Origin: Meconema thalassinum | Lineage: Eukaryota > Arthropoda > Insecta > Orthoptera > Tettigoniidae | Direction: 5' to 3' | DNA length: 64,000 nucleotides | Assembly: GCA_946902985.2 (NCBI GenBank) | Contig: OX336389.2 | Span: forward strand, 149,905,099-149,969,098 | Shown here: in pieces, positions 23,181-35,420 of the stretch | How positions within the stretch are numbered: the stretch's first letter is position 1 | Layout of the letters: every line of letters starts with the position of its first letter | Notes under the pieces: model-generated | Database searches by the model: none | What the model saw: the letters and a program-made list of their open reading frames with translations, nothing else | Told to the model about the DNA's origin: nothing | Made by a program: the position numbers and the translations under genes

Positions 23181-26100
23181 TGCCCCCGTAAATTGAATTA
23201 TAGTGAGACCACGGTGGCTGTATTGGCAAATATGAATAAAGTTATGGCTGTCATAGTTGTGACGTGGATATTCATGACGTAGGCACGGATGACGAAGACT
23301 TTATGCAAGTGGGCTGGTTGAACTGAGATTCTTGGTGACGTCATGATTTTGTTCGAGAAAGATCTGAGATTTACGACGCAGTCGCAAGGAAACGTGGAAT
23401 TGTGCTGAGGAAGAAGTTACGCTATTGGAGGAGAGACTCGAACCAATGAATGATAGTTTGGAGGGAGACGGAGATTACTGAAACAACCATATTTAATTAC
23501 TTTTGGAATGCAGAATTGTGGAAATCTATTTTCAGTTATGGCATTGATTTGGAATTTTGAAGAAATTATTTTTGAGTTTTTGAAATTTGAAAATCCGTCA
23601 AGTATAGCCAAAGTTAGAACTTCCAGTAATGACGGAGAAACAAGCTATGGAAGGGATGGATACGCCCCTTAAGAAGTTGATAAAAGGCCTTGCACAGCAG
23701 AGAGAAGCTCTGATATCTCATTTTCTCGTGTCTTATAGTGGGTTTTCTGATTATCATATTGTCAGACGTCGAGTGATTCAGTGAAGCAAGTCGTCTTTAG
23801 CGTGTGGTAAAGCCCACCGCATTGAACGAGCACGGAGCAGTGCAGCAGTTCCATTTTACGGTTTTTGAAACTAGGCGAAGTTGAAACGCACACATAAACG
23901 AGTCTACAAGATAATATATCAAGAGTTAGCGACTGCCTTTAAGCTAATTCTATTGTGCATTACAGTATTAAAGTGTGTAGTAAAGTTGAACATTTTCACG
24001 ATTATAATTTGGAAGATATTGGCATTTTAAGACTGCAGACAAAAGTGATTTTCTCGCCACCTGAGAAGCACTTTTATAACACCACATTCTACGCTACGGC
24101 TGACACGTGTATTGCAACGGTGATACAGAATATTGCATTTGGTCATACAACGCTACATTCTACAATGCAACATTATAATCTGGCAGTACTTTCGACTATT
24201 ATTTTAACGAAAGTGGAGATGGAAGACTAAATCTTTAATGCAATTGGGACATATATCAATGGAGTGAAATAGCAGCATGGAACTTCGCTAATCGTCTTTC
24301 TACAAAAGCGAGCATGTAGTGAACATCCAACTACACTCATGCATCGTAGTCCAACGCTGAATTATATCAAATGGCAGTGGAAATATTTTCATACTCTACA
24401 ATTATGAACATTTCTGCGGAAATAATTGCAATAAACTTCATGGCGAATTGCTACCAGAACTTCAGGGAACTATCAAGAGAGGCCAGGGTAGACCCGGCTC
24501 ACAAAGAAGAGTTTTGCCAGAAGGATGTCTATCGTCTACACGGAGCAGTGCAATTTCCGGAGGAGGAAGCAGTTCTATTCTCCGAGGGCGCTGGTTCCAG
24601 GTTCGAGGTCGGAGCACATCTTTACGTTGGTGAAATGGAACTAACAGCAGTCTTCTTTGGAAGATTTTCCTCTAGAACTTCAATCAACAGATAAGGTAGT
24701 CGTGAACGTTTCTTGTTTTATTTGAGCCATTTAGCGATATCTGAGCAACCATCTTTCCCGTATTTTCTGTCCCATATATTTTGCCCCATATTCTTGCTTG
24801 ATATTTCTGTACTCCGTACACTTTGATGATTTATGCCTTTTTCGACGATTTTTTTTGAGACATTGTTATGTCATTGGCATATTTAAATAATTTTGGATCA
24901 GTTGAGACTGATATTATATATTATTTCAGTAATTTTCATATTTTTGTAGTCACGATTTGACTGTAAAGTTAACGATTTTCTATGGCAAATTTGAATTCAG
25001 ACAGCGTGTCATTTTATTAAAGTAATTCTATTCAGTAAATTACTTTGACCAATTTTCTGTCATCCTCAAGAAAGAAGAATAATTAAAAGATTTTAGAGCA
25101 TTAAAATCTATTACTGTATCGACGATCTTGGAAATACTAGTCGTTTTATGAACATGATTGCAACATTGACATTTATCGTCAGTTCTGAAATACCATTGCA
25201 TTATAGACAATTTTATGAAATATAAACTTTGATTACGATTTATTGAATACACTATAGTAATGAACATTTGATAGGAGTTTTTCTCAATTCTAGATTGGAA
25301 CAATAATGTTTGCATTCCACAGTCTAATTGGATTCTATTCGATTATTTATGCAGTTTAGATGAACTTTGATTGAAGATAGTATTTTTATACTGCGATACT
25401 TTGAAGATATTAATCTCAATTTTGATAGACCAGGGAGGCGTGTCTAATCGTATTTGCTATTAAATTTATTTGTGATTGGCAAATTTTTACTTCATATCGA
25501 TTCATGAATGAAACCCACGAAGGTTAAATATAACAACAGTTTTGATACAATTAATGAATATAAGAATTTTTAAAGTGGAACTATGGATGTATAATCGTTA
25601 GTTCAGTGGACGTGTAAAAGTCGCTGATGAATAATGCCCTTGAATAAGTGAAGGAGATTCCCACAGTAATATTAATGAAGTTGAATTTATAAGTGGAGGT
25701 TTTTGTATGTATTGTGGAAGATTTTGATGCCATATATATGGAGATATATGATAAGTTCTGGGCCTATTTTGTGCAATTTTGTGCGTTTTGAGCGAGGTAT
25801 TTTTCCGCTGAGTATATTGTCCAGGTCCTTTGAAAATTAATGATGTGAAGTTGCTGTTAAAATTAACAAGAGTGTTTAAATAATTTGAGATAACGATTTT
25901 GAATGGAGGTTACCGTCACAAATAATAATAATAATTATTAAACCTTATTAAACCTGAATGTATAATTTAAATATAACTAACCTTCATTGGTCGATTATAT
26001 CAACACGATTTAAGTAATTATCAACCGGATAGACGTGTGGTTTAATGTATTTCTAAAATAAATAATATAAATATTGTAAATAATTATGTAAATATCTTTA

Positions 26101-27107
26101 ATAATAATTTGATATGAAAGGGATTAATAGAGGCTTGTATAAATTTTTCAATTGTCGTTTGACAATGTTATAAACAATTCATAATTGTTATAAATAATTA
26201 ATGAACAATTTGTTATAAACAATTTAAAATGTTATTATACTCTAAACAACGCTAGTTAAACAATTGGATTAACAATTAAACAAGGTTTGGGATTATTAGA
26301 GTAATCCAGTAATATTTGATTGGAGCATTTAAAAGATTTGCGTGATAATATTTGAGTTGAGTTGAGGACATTTAAAGTGTTTTGAAAAGGAGCTAGGCTC
26401 TGAGGTAACTAGCATATGCTAACGTTGGCTGTACAGGTGGGTCCATTTGACGATGCGAGCATGCAACATGGTGTAGGGTGTATCGCAGCTGGCCATACAA
26501 CTGTATGACAGAGGCCAAGGTCACCTACATAGCAGCCTTGCAGTTATAAATAAAATGTGATGTTTATGAAAAAGGAAAACAATTGCTACATGTCTCGTCC
26601 CAACTCCCTTATCCATCCCAAGTGTATTATTATTATTACATTCTTTTGAGCTAGAAAGCTGAAATTTTGTATGCAAAGTCTACAAGTCCTACAGGAGGAC
26701 ATGATTATATTGACAATGGCTTCTGATCGCCACGTTTATTTTGTTGTTCAATTTTTGTTATATTATTCCTTTATGTGAAATAAATCATTGTACAGTTTAA
26801 AGTTTCTTGTTTCCGTTTTGGTTCATTTTAAATATCATGGTGGAGGTTATTGTGAGGGCATACTTTAAGTGATCCAGTTGGCAACCCAGACCCGAGATTA
26901 ATTTGAATAGGTAAGTAAAGGTAAGTATGAACCCCCGTATATTTTGGTGTGTTCCACAATATTTTCTTGTTAACTACTGTGCTCTAATCTCGATAGTATC
27001 TGTCAGTGCCATTTTCATTGATGTAGCTGTGCCGGTGCGATTGATTATTGGCAATCCGATTGAGGGGGCGGATATCTGACAGCCTACTATCCGGGTTAAC
27101 GGGGACA
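23181..27107 (+). repeat. LTR 3 (3927 bp), outer 3' LTR of the array
   Basis: It begins TGCCCCCGT after the polypurine tract and ends ACGGGGACA at 27107. The next bases (GTACTGAAGCCATG) match the IAP-gene region at 57899-57911 (minus strand), which fixes the insertion junction precisely. A CRE-like TGACGTCA lies at 23336-23343. Confidence 0.93.
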
Positions 27108-27735
27108 GTACTGAAGCCATGTGTATAAAACGTTTTTATTGCAAGTTATTAACGTTGCCCAAGGGCACAAAGTACTTTAAAGCATAATGTATGCTTTTTT
27201 TTTCACTGTCTATTCACTACGTTAATGGCGCATGACCACACCTAAAAACAAACAAAATAACCCATCACTCAATCAATCAATCAATACTTGTAAATAAAAC
27301 TTTAACGTTAATTGACATTAAATGAAAAACACCATACAAATTATAATAAACTGTATGTCGGCACTAACAGTAACTTATGTGCTTATTTTCTTTTTATAAA
27401 GCTGCAGTCATTTACATTCCCCTTGAACCAATACGTAAACAAAAATGAATGTCATGTCATTTTGTTCATATTATCATGTTCAAACCTGTGGATATTCGTT
27501 GAGTCCATAGGGAACGACATGTCAGTTGAATTAAAATTTTTGTTTTAAAAACAATCCAATATGGCCTTGTACTTTCCCGGTAAACAACCAATATGGTCTT
27601 GTAACGGTTGCCAATAAATAGTCATTAATCAAGAAAGCAATCATCGTCCCAGTCATGTACAGGTACTGAATATTTTTTTTGTCTATGGTTTTTCATTAGT
27701 GGTAAAATAGAATAGCATTTTTAAGATGGACTTAC

Positions 27736-28047
27736 CTGAGTTTTCAATAGTTCCCTGCCTGGAAACAATGGTTGCACTCTACTGCGTCTCGGGTTTTCAG
27801 TGACTGCTACGGCGGTAAAGCTTTTCTTTCCAAGTTTCTAAAAATAAATAAATAAATAAAATAAACAGCTATAAATACCTAAATTCAGGATAATAAATGC
27901 ATTTCATTATTAAAATAACAAACAAAAATGAAACAAGTTAGTTTAAAAAAATCTCACCTTGACTTGTACTGGCTTGTTGCTGTTTTCTTCTAGTGAGCTC
28001 AAAAGTGGAATGGTCTCTCTCTCAGACATGACAGCTATATCGGTTAT
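27736..28047 (-). CDS. Two spliced leader exons of the IAP transcript, third copy
   Basis: Minus-strand exons 28047-27958 and 27837-27736 have AG/GT borders at the same places as in both palindrome arms. From ATG 28029-28027 the first exon reads MSEREtIPLLS-like sequence (24 codons, one fewer than in the arms, an in-frame loss). The second reads on as KLGKKSFTAVAV and keeps an open frame for 34 codons. A third exon starts at 27241 after a TTTGTTTTTAG acceptor, and the small frame stops soon after. The product is unknown; it may be only an upstream ORF before the IAP start codon. Confidence 0.5.
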
Positions 28048-29198
28048 CTGCAAACAAATAAATGAAAAAAATCATTAATTACGTTATCAATAACTACAAA
28101 TTTAAGGTTCATTAGCATGATATCATTAAAATAATCATTAATATGTACTTACCAAAAAAAGCAAAAGGATTTTATTCCAATGTTCAGTTCAGGGCTCTAC
28201 TCTATACATGTGTTTGCTAAAACGACAAGTGCATCACTAACGCAATCTTTATCAGTCTGCTTAGCAACAGAGAGAGTTGCATTTTCACAGCGTTTTGTCC
28301 TTGAAAGGTTCTCTGTCTCTCTCTCTCACACACATGTTCCCACGCCTCGCCACATTCCTCAAGCGCGATAAAATTCGCGTACCTTATACTAGTTTCTTGT
28401 TTTTAATAAGGAACGTAAATGGCTGCCTCTTATACATCGGTAGTACGACTGCATAAGGACCAACATGGCGGTCTCTGCTTAAACGTCACACCTGCTAGCC
28501 ACCAACCATGTAGCCTAACACTGCACTTCCTGCCCACGTAGACATTTCTCTCTTATCAGCAGTTGCTCTCACCAAACCAGCAAGGCCTCTGGCTAGGTAC
28601 AGTATTCAGGGTCCAGCAAGCAACGCGGTTCTGTAGCATTTAAAACGTGTGTGTGTCCAACATTTTTATTATTATTAAAATTCTTAAACATTTTACTGTA
28701 ATAATCATTAGCAAGTGGCCATCCTCAATACATGTACTCATTAATCATACGCTTTCACCATGTCCAATGATTAGTTTATAAAATCTCAGGGCAATGACCT
28801 TACCGTTTCAGCTCTTAGGGTTCATGCACATCACTTGGTCAACCAAATGTTATACGTTTTCATATCCTACAATTGTCCGCTGGCCTATGAGCATGCATGA
28901 ATGCCACAGAGCCGTGACACTACATCGAATAGCACGTTATAACTCCCCTTTAGGGGTAAAAAAAATTCTAGCACGCTTCACGCGTTTTGGAATATTAGCC
29001 TCCATCCGTCAATGGAAATATCGCAAAAACCAACCGTCATAAGCCGCCCGCCGTCCAGCCAAAATAGCGATTCATTTCTTCCGGGCACGGTCACCGTGGT
29101 TGGCAACAGGCTCGTTAAAACACATAACAGCGGTACTGTCTCTCTCAATGACCACTCTTAATTACAATTTGAACAGGTAAAAAAAAAATTTTTTTCAA
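28048..29198. other. Outer part of the third element copy, no gene seen
   Basis: Contains a possible splice donor (minus strand, about 28150), short CT and GT runs near 28315-28345, and no supported ORF. Only 29041-29198 aligns clearly with the palindrome arm. The stretch between looks replaced or too diverged to align. Confidence 0.4.
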
Positions 29199-29202
29199 TA
29201 TA

Positions 29203-29387
29203 CAGGGTGTATCTTAATTATACCGAAAAAAAAATCAGGGACTCTCTGCGTGTTATGTAAAAGATGATGCCGCAATCGGATTGGCGGAGACAATTTTTCC
29301 CTTCGATAAAATGAGGTTACTTTGTTACTTCCGGGCGCGCAATTCAAATTGAAGGGGTCGCCGTATTTGCTGAGTAAGAGTGCAAGC
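29203..29387 (+). repeat. Left terminal inverted repeat of the TATA-flanked element
   Basis: Pairs with 34382-34564 on the opposite strand. It includes the blocks ATCAGGGAC, TGCGTGTTATGTAAAAGATG, TTTTTCCCTT and TGTTACTTCCGGGCGC. Confidence 0.8.
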
Positions 29388-30372
29388 CGAAACGAACGAG
29401 GAAACTTGCGCATTCCCGCCAGCATATCTCTGTCTCCTATCACACTCCCTACCCTTGCTTGAAGCACAGCAGTACCAGCGGCTTGCCCTCTGGCACTGCC
29501 ATCGTATGCACATCATGCAGCGACTCTTAACAATTGATCAGCTGATCGGTAGGGGGTAGAGATGGCGACCATTTTGCTTTGTGCTGTGTTGTTTGTATCT
29601 TTTATGAATGGGTATCCGCGTGAAAAGTGATACTTGAGAACGCTTCTACTTACGTCATCTAAAACGAGAATTATTTATTTTCTCAAACAAATTTTCATTT
29701 TGTAGGTAGGTTTTTGTATCTACGCAAATTTTGCGTTGCATGTTTGTCATCACACAGAAGGTTATGTTTTAGTTAGGACCTCTATATCACTTATTATTTC
29801 GACTCATGCAAGGTTATTTGGATGGTAATAAAATGTTGTTAGTTCATGAAACCTCCTTCCCAGGTCGCAGGTATGTCAAAAGTTTGTTTGTGGCAACTAC
29901 CGGTATTATGAAAGAAATGATAATGTGGCTTGCTTCTCCTTCCCCACCACGTCAACTTAAGAAAGCAATGCATACACAAAATTCCTAGAAATTATTTGTA
30001 CATTACGGGGAATACAAGAGTGTGTGTTAACATTTTCCTGAAAGTAAGATACCATTCTTCGGGAGAGAAGAGCTAATCGCCTTGATGGTAGGTTGTTAGT
30101 TAATATGGTTTCAATTATTGTAAGAAGTTCCCAAACTTCAGCCTATGCTAGGACTGGAAACATTTCTAATATGATAATCCTGAGGTTAAGTTACTTACCG
30201 TCTCCCACAAATCCAACCCCTCGTCCTCGTCGTGCGAGATGGGCAACGCAATGAAGTAGGGGATTGCCTGTAGAGGTGTAGTACAGTGGGGACTTAGTTT
30301 GCCTCAAGACCGCTACGGTAGCTGTGAAGGTCCTACAGGATCCCTGAAGAAATTACGGCTAACGGGGCTCTG

Positions 30373-31953
30373 GTGAAACAACTGCTGCCTTGTAGTTTGG
30401 AGTTGGTTCTTCAAAGGCTAAGGGAAGAAACCCTGACAGAAAATCAGCCTGGTGCCTCAGGCCTAAGGTGGCAGTCCCTCCAAGGCACTCGGAGGCAGTG
30501 GGTTAATCACTCGCTCCTCTTAAATAAACTGATTACTGAAACTGAAGCGAAATTACAAAACCGGACGGATAACCTGATGACGACTTTTGGCATGAAGAGG
30601 ACTACGAAAATCGGTTTCTGGAATGTGAGGACCTTGATGGAGAAAACCAGACTGAAACAAGTGACACGGGAGATGAAGAACTATGGGCTGGATATCCTAG
30701 GATTGAGTGAGGTGAGGTGGCCAGGATTTGGTGAAATACAGACAACAGATGGAATTACATTTCTCTATTCTGGGGGCGATGAGGAAGAACACAGGGATGG
30801 GGTGGGGTTGCTGCTCAACAGAAATGCAAAGAGGAGCCTTTTGGAGTGGAAGCCAATTTCTAGCAGGCTCATGTTTGCTAGGTTCAAGACAAAGATCAGG
30901 AATGTGATCATCATCCAATGCTATGCGCCTACAGAACAATCGGAGCCAGAGAAGAAGGAAGAATTCTACCAAATGCTGCGAGATGCCACAAGACAAACAA
31001 GTAAGAAGGACATTCTCATTGTTATGGGAGACTTCAACGCGAAGGTGGGATCAAACAATGAGGGGTTGGAGCAGATCATGGGTAAACATTGCCTTGGTGA
31101 GATGAATAACAATGGGGAGAAATTTACGGAATATTGCGCCAGTCAGGGTTTGGTGATGGGTGGCACGGTGTTTCCTCATAGGCGGTGCCAAAAGGTCACC
31201 TGGGTGTCTCCTGATCAAGTCACAGAAAATCAAATTGATCACATCGCGGTGAGCAGGAGGTTCAGAAGAAGCTTGGAAGATGTTAGGAACAAGAGAGGAG
31301 CGGATGTTGGTAGTGACCATCATCTTGTGGTTGCCAACTTCCGCATGAAGATCGTGGCAGTCCGCCGAAAGTTTATCACTCGGCACAACAAGTTTGATGT
31401 GGGCAAGCTTAAGAACCAGCAGAGATTGGACCAATTTAAACTGGAGCTCAGAAATAAATTCCAGGTGTTGGACTCCGAGACAGAGACGGATGTGGAGACT
31501 GTGTGGAGCGAGGTAAAGAATATCTTCGTGGAAACCAGTGAGATGCAGCTCGGGTACAAGAACTACCTGCGGAAAGAATGGATATCCGATCAGACCTGGG
31601 ACAAGATAAATTATAGAAAGGAGATTAAGGCCAAGCTCAACACCTGCAAGACTAGGCAGCAGAAGGCTCTCACACAAGCAGAGTATTCAACAGCAAACAG
31701 GGAGGTAAAGAGGAGTGTGCGGAAGGATCATAGGAGGTGGATTGCTGAGCAGGCGGTGAAAGCAGAAGAAGCGGCTAGAAGGGGGGACGTTAAGGAGCTC
31801 TATGGCATCACAAAGATGCTTTCGAAGAAAGGTTTTAATAAATCTAGGCCTGTGAAGAGCAAGACGGACGAGATCCTCACGACGTGTGAACAGCAGCTGA
31901 CTAGATGGAGAGAACACTTTGCGGAGGTTCTTAATAGATATAGAGGACCATAA
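30373..31953 (+). pseudogene. RTE-like ORF, endonuclease part
   Basis: The best ATG is at 30577 (MTTFGMKR). The apurinic-type endonuclease has all its signature blocks: WNVRTL, LSEVRW, GDFNAKVG near 31030, and GSDHHLV near 31313. This enzyme nicks target DNA to prime reverse transcription. A basic linker follows, up to the stop at 31951-31953. The stop precedes the RT, which lies in other frames, so the polyprotein is broken here. The segment 31954-32096 still reads as RT-domain start in a different frame (KCGKAPGLDNIPAE). Confidence 0.85.
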
Positions 31954-32096
31954 AGTAAGCAGCGAGGAGAAGAGGAAGCAGAAAGTGACCCGGACATCAG
32001 CCTTGACTCCCCAACTCGGGGCGAAATACGGACAGCTTTGAAGCAGATGAAGTGCGGGAAGGCACCAGGTCTGGATAATATCCCAGCGGAAGTACC

Positions 32097-32882
32097 TTGA
32101 AAGATGACCTGGATATCACGATCAATCTGCTGCACCCGCTGTTGGAGAAGATCTGGAAGGAGGAGAAAATACCAACCGACTGGAAGAAGGGGTTGATCGT
32201 CAAGTTACCGAAGAAAGGGGACACCACAAACTGTAACAACTGGAGGGGAATCACCTTGCTGTCCATTCCAAGCAAAGTACTGGCGAGAGTCATCCTGAAT
32301 CGTATAAAAGACTGCGTAGAAAAAAGGCTTCGGAAGGAACAGGCTGGATTTCGACAACATCGCAGCTGTGTGGATCTCATCAACTCCCTCCGAATCATCC
32401 TGGAGCAGAGTGTGGAGTGGCGGAATACCCTTTACCTCACATTTGTTGACATCGAGAAAGCTTTCGACTCCGTAAATCAAAGAATCATGTGGAAGACCCT
32501 CGAGGAATATAAAATTCCAACAAAGATCATCAGAATCATGGAAGAGATGTACGAAGGGTATGAGTGCCAGGTTCTACACGAAGGCAAATTAACAGAAAAG
32601 ATGAAGGTCAGTTCCGGAGTGAGACAGGGGTGTGTCCTTTCCCCCACTCTGTTCCTGTTGGTCCTGGATAGTGTGATGAAGAAGGTAATGGGAGGACGGA
32701 AGAGGGGTATTCAATGGGGTATAAATTACAGGCTTGAAGATCTGGATTTCGCGGACGACATTTGTCTTATGGCACAACGGTACCGAGACATAGAAGATAA
32801 GCTGGGGAGGTTGCGGAGAGAAGCAGAACGTGCAGGACATGATCAACACCAACAAGACCAAAGAGATGAGGATAAATTCTGA
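32097..32882 (+). pseudogene. RTE-like reverse transcriptase domain
   Basis: RT blocks in order: KLPKKGDTTNCNNWRGITLL, EQAGFRQHRSC, FVDIEKAFDSV, SGVRQGCVLSPTLF, and the catalytic FADD at about 32750. The catalytic aspartates are present. The frame is lost before the thumb region, near 32830-32880, where the C-terminal part takes over in another frame. Confidence 0.85.
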
Positions 32883-33528
32883 CGTCACGACTAGCTTGAC
32901 GGTCAACGGAAATGAAATTGAGCGAATTGGGTCCTTCCTCTACCTTGGGAGTGTAGTCACAAATGATGGGGGAGCAGAGGAAGATGTTCGAAGCCGTATC
33001 AGGAAGGCAAATGGTGCCTTTGTCCAGCTCTACCCCATCTGGAGAAATAGAAACATTTCCGGGAAGACCAAGCTTCGCCTTTTCAATAGCAACGTAAAGT
33101 CGATTCTTCTCTATGGCTGTGAAACATGGAAAGTCACAAAACCGATCAACAACCAGCTACAGGTGTTCATTAACAGTTGTCTGCGTCGCATCATGAATGT
33201 GAGGTGGCCGGACATAATCTCAAATGAAGATCTTTGGACCATCACCCATCAACAACCGATTAGCATCCAGATCAAGGAGAGGAAATGGCACTGGATCGGT
33301 CACACACTAAGGAAGCCGGACGGAGCTGTTGAGAGGGCGGCGCTAGACTGGAATCCTCAAGGTGCCAGGAAGCGTGGTCGACCTAAGAAGACCTGGAAGA
33401 GGACGATCGAAAATGAAATTGCAGAGGTGGACAAGAACTGGAGTCAAGTGAAGAGAATGGCCAGGAACCGTACTGCGTGGAGAAATTTCGCCAAGGCCCT
33501 ATGCTCCAGAAGGAGCGGCAGGAATTAA
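32830..33528 (+). pseudogene. RTE-like ORF, C-terminal part
   Basis: Continues the polyprotein after a frameshift. It contains the FLYLGSVVTNDGG block typical of RTE-type RTs, SILLYGCETW, and a C-terminal RRIMNVRWPD...HWIGHTLRKPDGA segment with a basic RKRGRPKKTWKR stretch. It ends at TAA 33526-33528, which is itself part of the TAAG tail. Confidence 0.85.
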
Positions 33529-34381
33529 GTAAGTAAGTAAGTAAGTTTCTTACCGTATGTAAATCGAGAAGCGATATCCAGTATTCAGTATCTACTAAAG
33601 TCAGTCCATGTTACATTATTTGTGAGAATGGTCTCTCGATCAAGCTCAAGTGAATATGGTAATGATTTCGTGGTAGCATTTGTGTAGGCTACTGTATTTA
33701 CATTAATGAGATTGTTAGCACCTGGTGTATGTACTGTAGATTATTGCTACCTGATTTCAAAATTACAACCCATTGTAAATTCCTGATGCAAGAAACAAGT
33801 TAGATTGAGTCATAGAAAATAAGTGCTGTTAGGGTAGGCCCTATTTAAGTAACCTTGTGGGTGGCCTGTGCATTGATTACAGTTAGAGATACGTTACATT
33901 GTGCTTTGTCATCCACGAGCGGTTTAGGACGTGATCTGTTGAATAGCCAAGAGTGATGTGGGGTTTTCTCAGGCATCTACAATAAACCTTTTCAAAGCGG
34001 TGAACAACGAGAAATTGGCCAAGAATAGATCTTATTCTCGACGTCAGAATAGGATACTGCAATTTAGCCCTGTTTGTGTGTTTCAACGTCCTAGTAAATG
34101 TACCGGCAATGTACCATTTTTTTTCACTCTCAAAATGCCAGCTACATCGGCCTGATTCGAACAAGCGGAGCGATAATTAGGCGTATGTAGTGGTAACGGA
34201 AGGAAGTGGCCACCAGCCATAAATAGCATAGCTATTTTTCTACGTCTTGAAGCGGGAAGGTAATTTATATTAGGTTTGAAGAGACTGCGTGTGAAGGTAG
34301 CTATCTGACTGCTGCTGCGACTATATAGACCCTAGGCGTGACGTCACAGTAGGAGCCCTAAGGCCTGTACATTACGATGGC

Positions 34382-34564
34382 AGTGCCTCCAGCTCAGCAA
34401 ATACGGCGAATTCGTAGATTTGAATCGTGCGCCCGGAAGTAACAAGGTAACCTCATTTTCTCCAAGGGAAAAATTTTCTCCGGCAATACGATTGCAGCAT
34501 CATCTTTTACATAACACGCAGAGCGTCCCTGATTTTGTTGTCGGTATAATTAAGATACACCCTG
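34382..34564 (-). repeat. Right terminal inverted repeat of the TATA-flanked element
   Basis: Inverted partner of 29203-29387, ending ACACCCTG at 34564. Confidence 0.8.
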
Positions 34565-34599
34565 TATAGATCTAGTATAGTGTTAGCGTTTTCAAAAAG

Positions 34600-35420
34600 T
34601 AAAAAATACATTCAATAGGGAAATGTCACTCTAAGTCCAACTACCCCTCATACAAGTCCGTAACCTTCTTAGTTCACAAAATAATAACAAAAGTGCATTT
34701 AGGCCCTTTTGACAATAATCAAAACTACATTAAAAAACGGGGCGTCATCCTAGATCCAACGACCCCTCATACAAGTCCGTAGCCTTCTTAGTTCTCAAAA
34801 TATTAACAAATGTGCATTTAGGCCCTTTTGACAAAAATCAAAACTACATTAAAAAACGGGGCGTAATCCTTAATCCAACGACCCCTCATACATGTCCGTA
34901 GCCTTATTCGTTCTCAAAATATTAACAAAAGTGCACTTAGGCCCTTTTGACAAAAATCAAAACTACATTAAAAAACGGGGCGTTATCCCGAATCCAGCGA
35001 CCTCTCATACAAGTCCGTAGCCTTCTTCGTTCTCAAAATATTAACAAAAGTGCACTTTGGCCCTTTTGACAAAAATCAAAACTACATTAAAAAACGGGGC
35101 GTCATCCCAAATCCAACAACCCCTCATACAAGTCCGCAGCCTTCTTCGTTCTCAAAATATTAACAAAATTGCACTTTGGCCCTTTTGACAAAAATCAAAA
35201 CTACATGAAAAAACGGGGCGTCATCCCAAATCCAACAACCCCTCATACACATCCGTAGCCTTCTTCGTACTCAAAATATTAACAAAAGTGCACTTAGGAC
35301 CTTTGGACAGAAATGAAAACTACATTAAAAACAGGGCGTCGTCCCAAATCCAACAACCTTCCATACATGTCCGTAGCCTTATGGGTTCACAAGATATTAG
35401 TTTTACATATTTTCGTTAGA
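34600..35420. repeat. 119-bp tandem repeat array (about seven units)
   Basis: The block (C)CCCTCATACAAGTCCG recurs at 34644, 34763, 34882, 35001, 35120, 35239 and 35357, an almost exact 119-bp step. Each unit also has AAAACGGGGCGTCATCC, CTCAAAATATTAACAAAA, CCTTTTGACAAAAATCAAAA and ACTACATTAAA. The array lies at the outer end of the third IAP-element copy, where the palindrome arms have single, related blocks. Confidence 0.9.

Larger units (their letters stand above)
1..27107 (+). mobile_element. Tandem array of a Ty3/gypsy-like LTR retrotransposon sharing LTRs
   Basis: Three head-to-tail copies with a period of about 10.43 kb: a partial internal region (1-2325), LTR, internal (6251-12751), LTR, internal (16678-23180), LTR. 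The copies are nearly identical by eye. The right edge is exact: the LTR ends in ACGGGGACA at 27107, and the next bases match another element (compare 57899 onward). The left edge lies outside the window, so the outer target duplication cannot be checked. The order protease, RT, RNase H, integrase is that of Ty3/gypsy. No env-like ORF is seen between the integrase and the LTR. Confidence 0.93.
30202..33548 (+). mobile_element. RTE-like non-LTR retrotransposon
   Basis: The order is AP endonuclease, RT, and a C-terminal domain ending in a short simple-repeat tail (TAAG)n at 33526-33547. The ends are supported by an 8-base direct repeat CTTACCGT at 30194-30201 and 33549-33556, a likely target-site duplication. 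The protein resembles the BovB/RTE-type family often mis-annotated as craniofacial development protein 2. Several frame breaks make it inactive. Confidence 0.8.
29203..34564. mobile_element. TIR element of unknown superfamily (TATA duplication), host of the RTE insertion
   Basis: Inverted ends CAGGGTGTATCTTAATTATA at 29203 and 34564 match for about 185 bases with some mismatches, and further short matches occur inward (GGCACTGCCATCGTA). TATA flanks both sides (29199-29202, 34565-34568) as a possible target duplication. Removing it restores continuity of the third IAP-element copy. No transposase is seen outside the nested RTE, so it is non-autonomous. The superfamily is undetermined. Confidence 0.75.

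Noticed and set aside
30697..32398. Minus-strand ORFs opposite the RTE-like gene (up to 208 codons)
   Set aside because: They mirror a strongly coding plus-strand frame and resemble no protein.
34600..35420. CRISPR-like array
   Set aside because: The 119-bp units are contiguous repeats without distinct spacers, and the DNA is eukaryotic.
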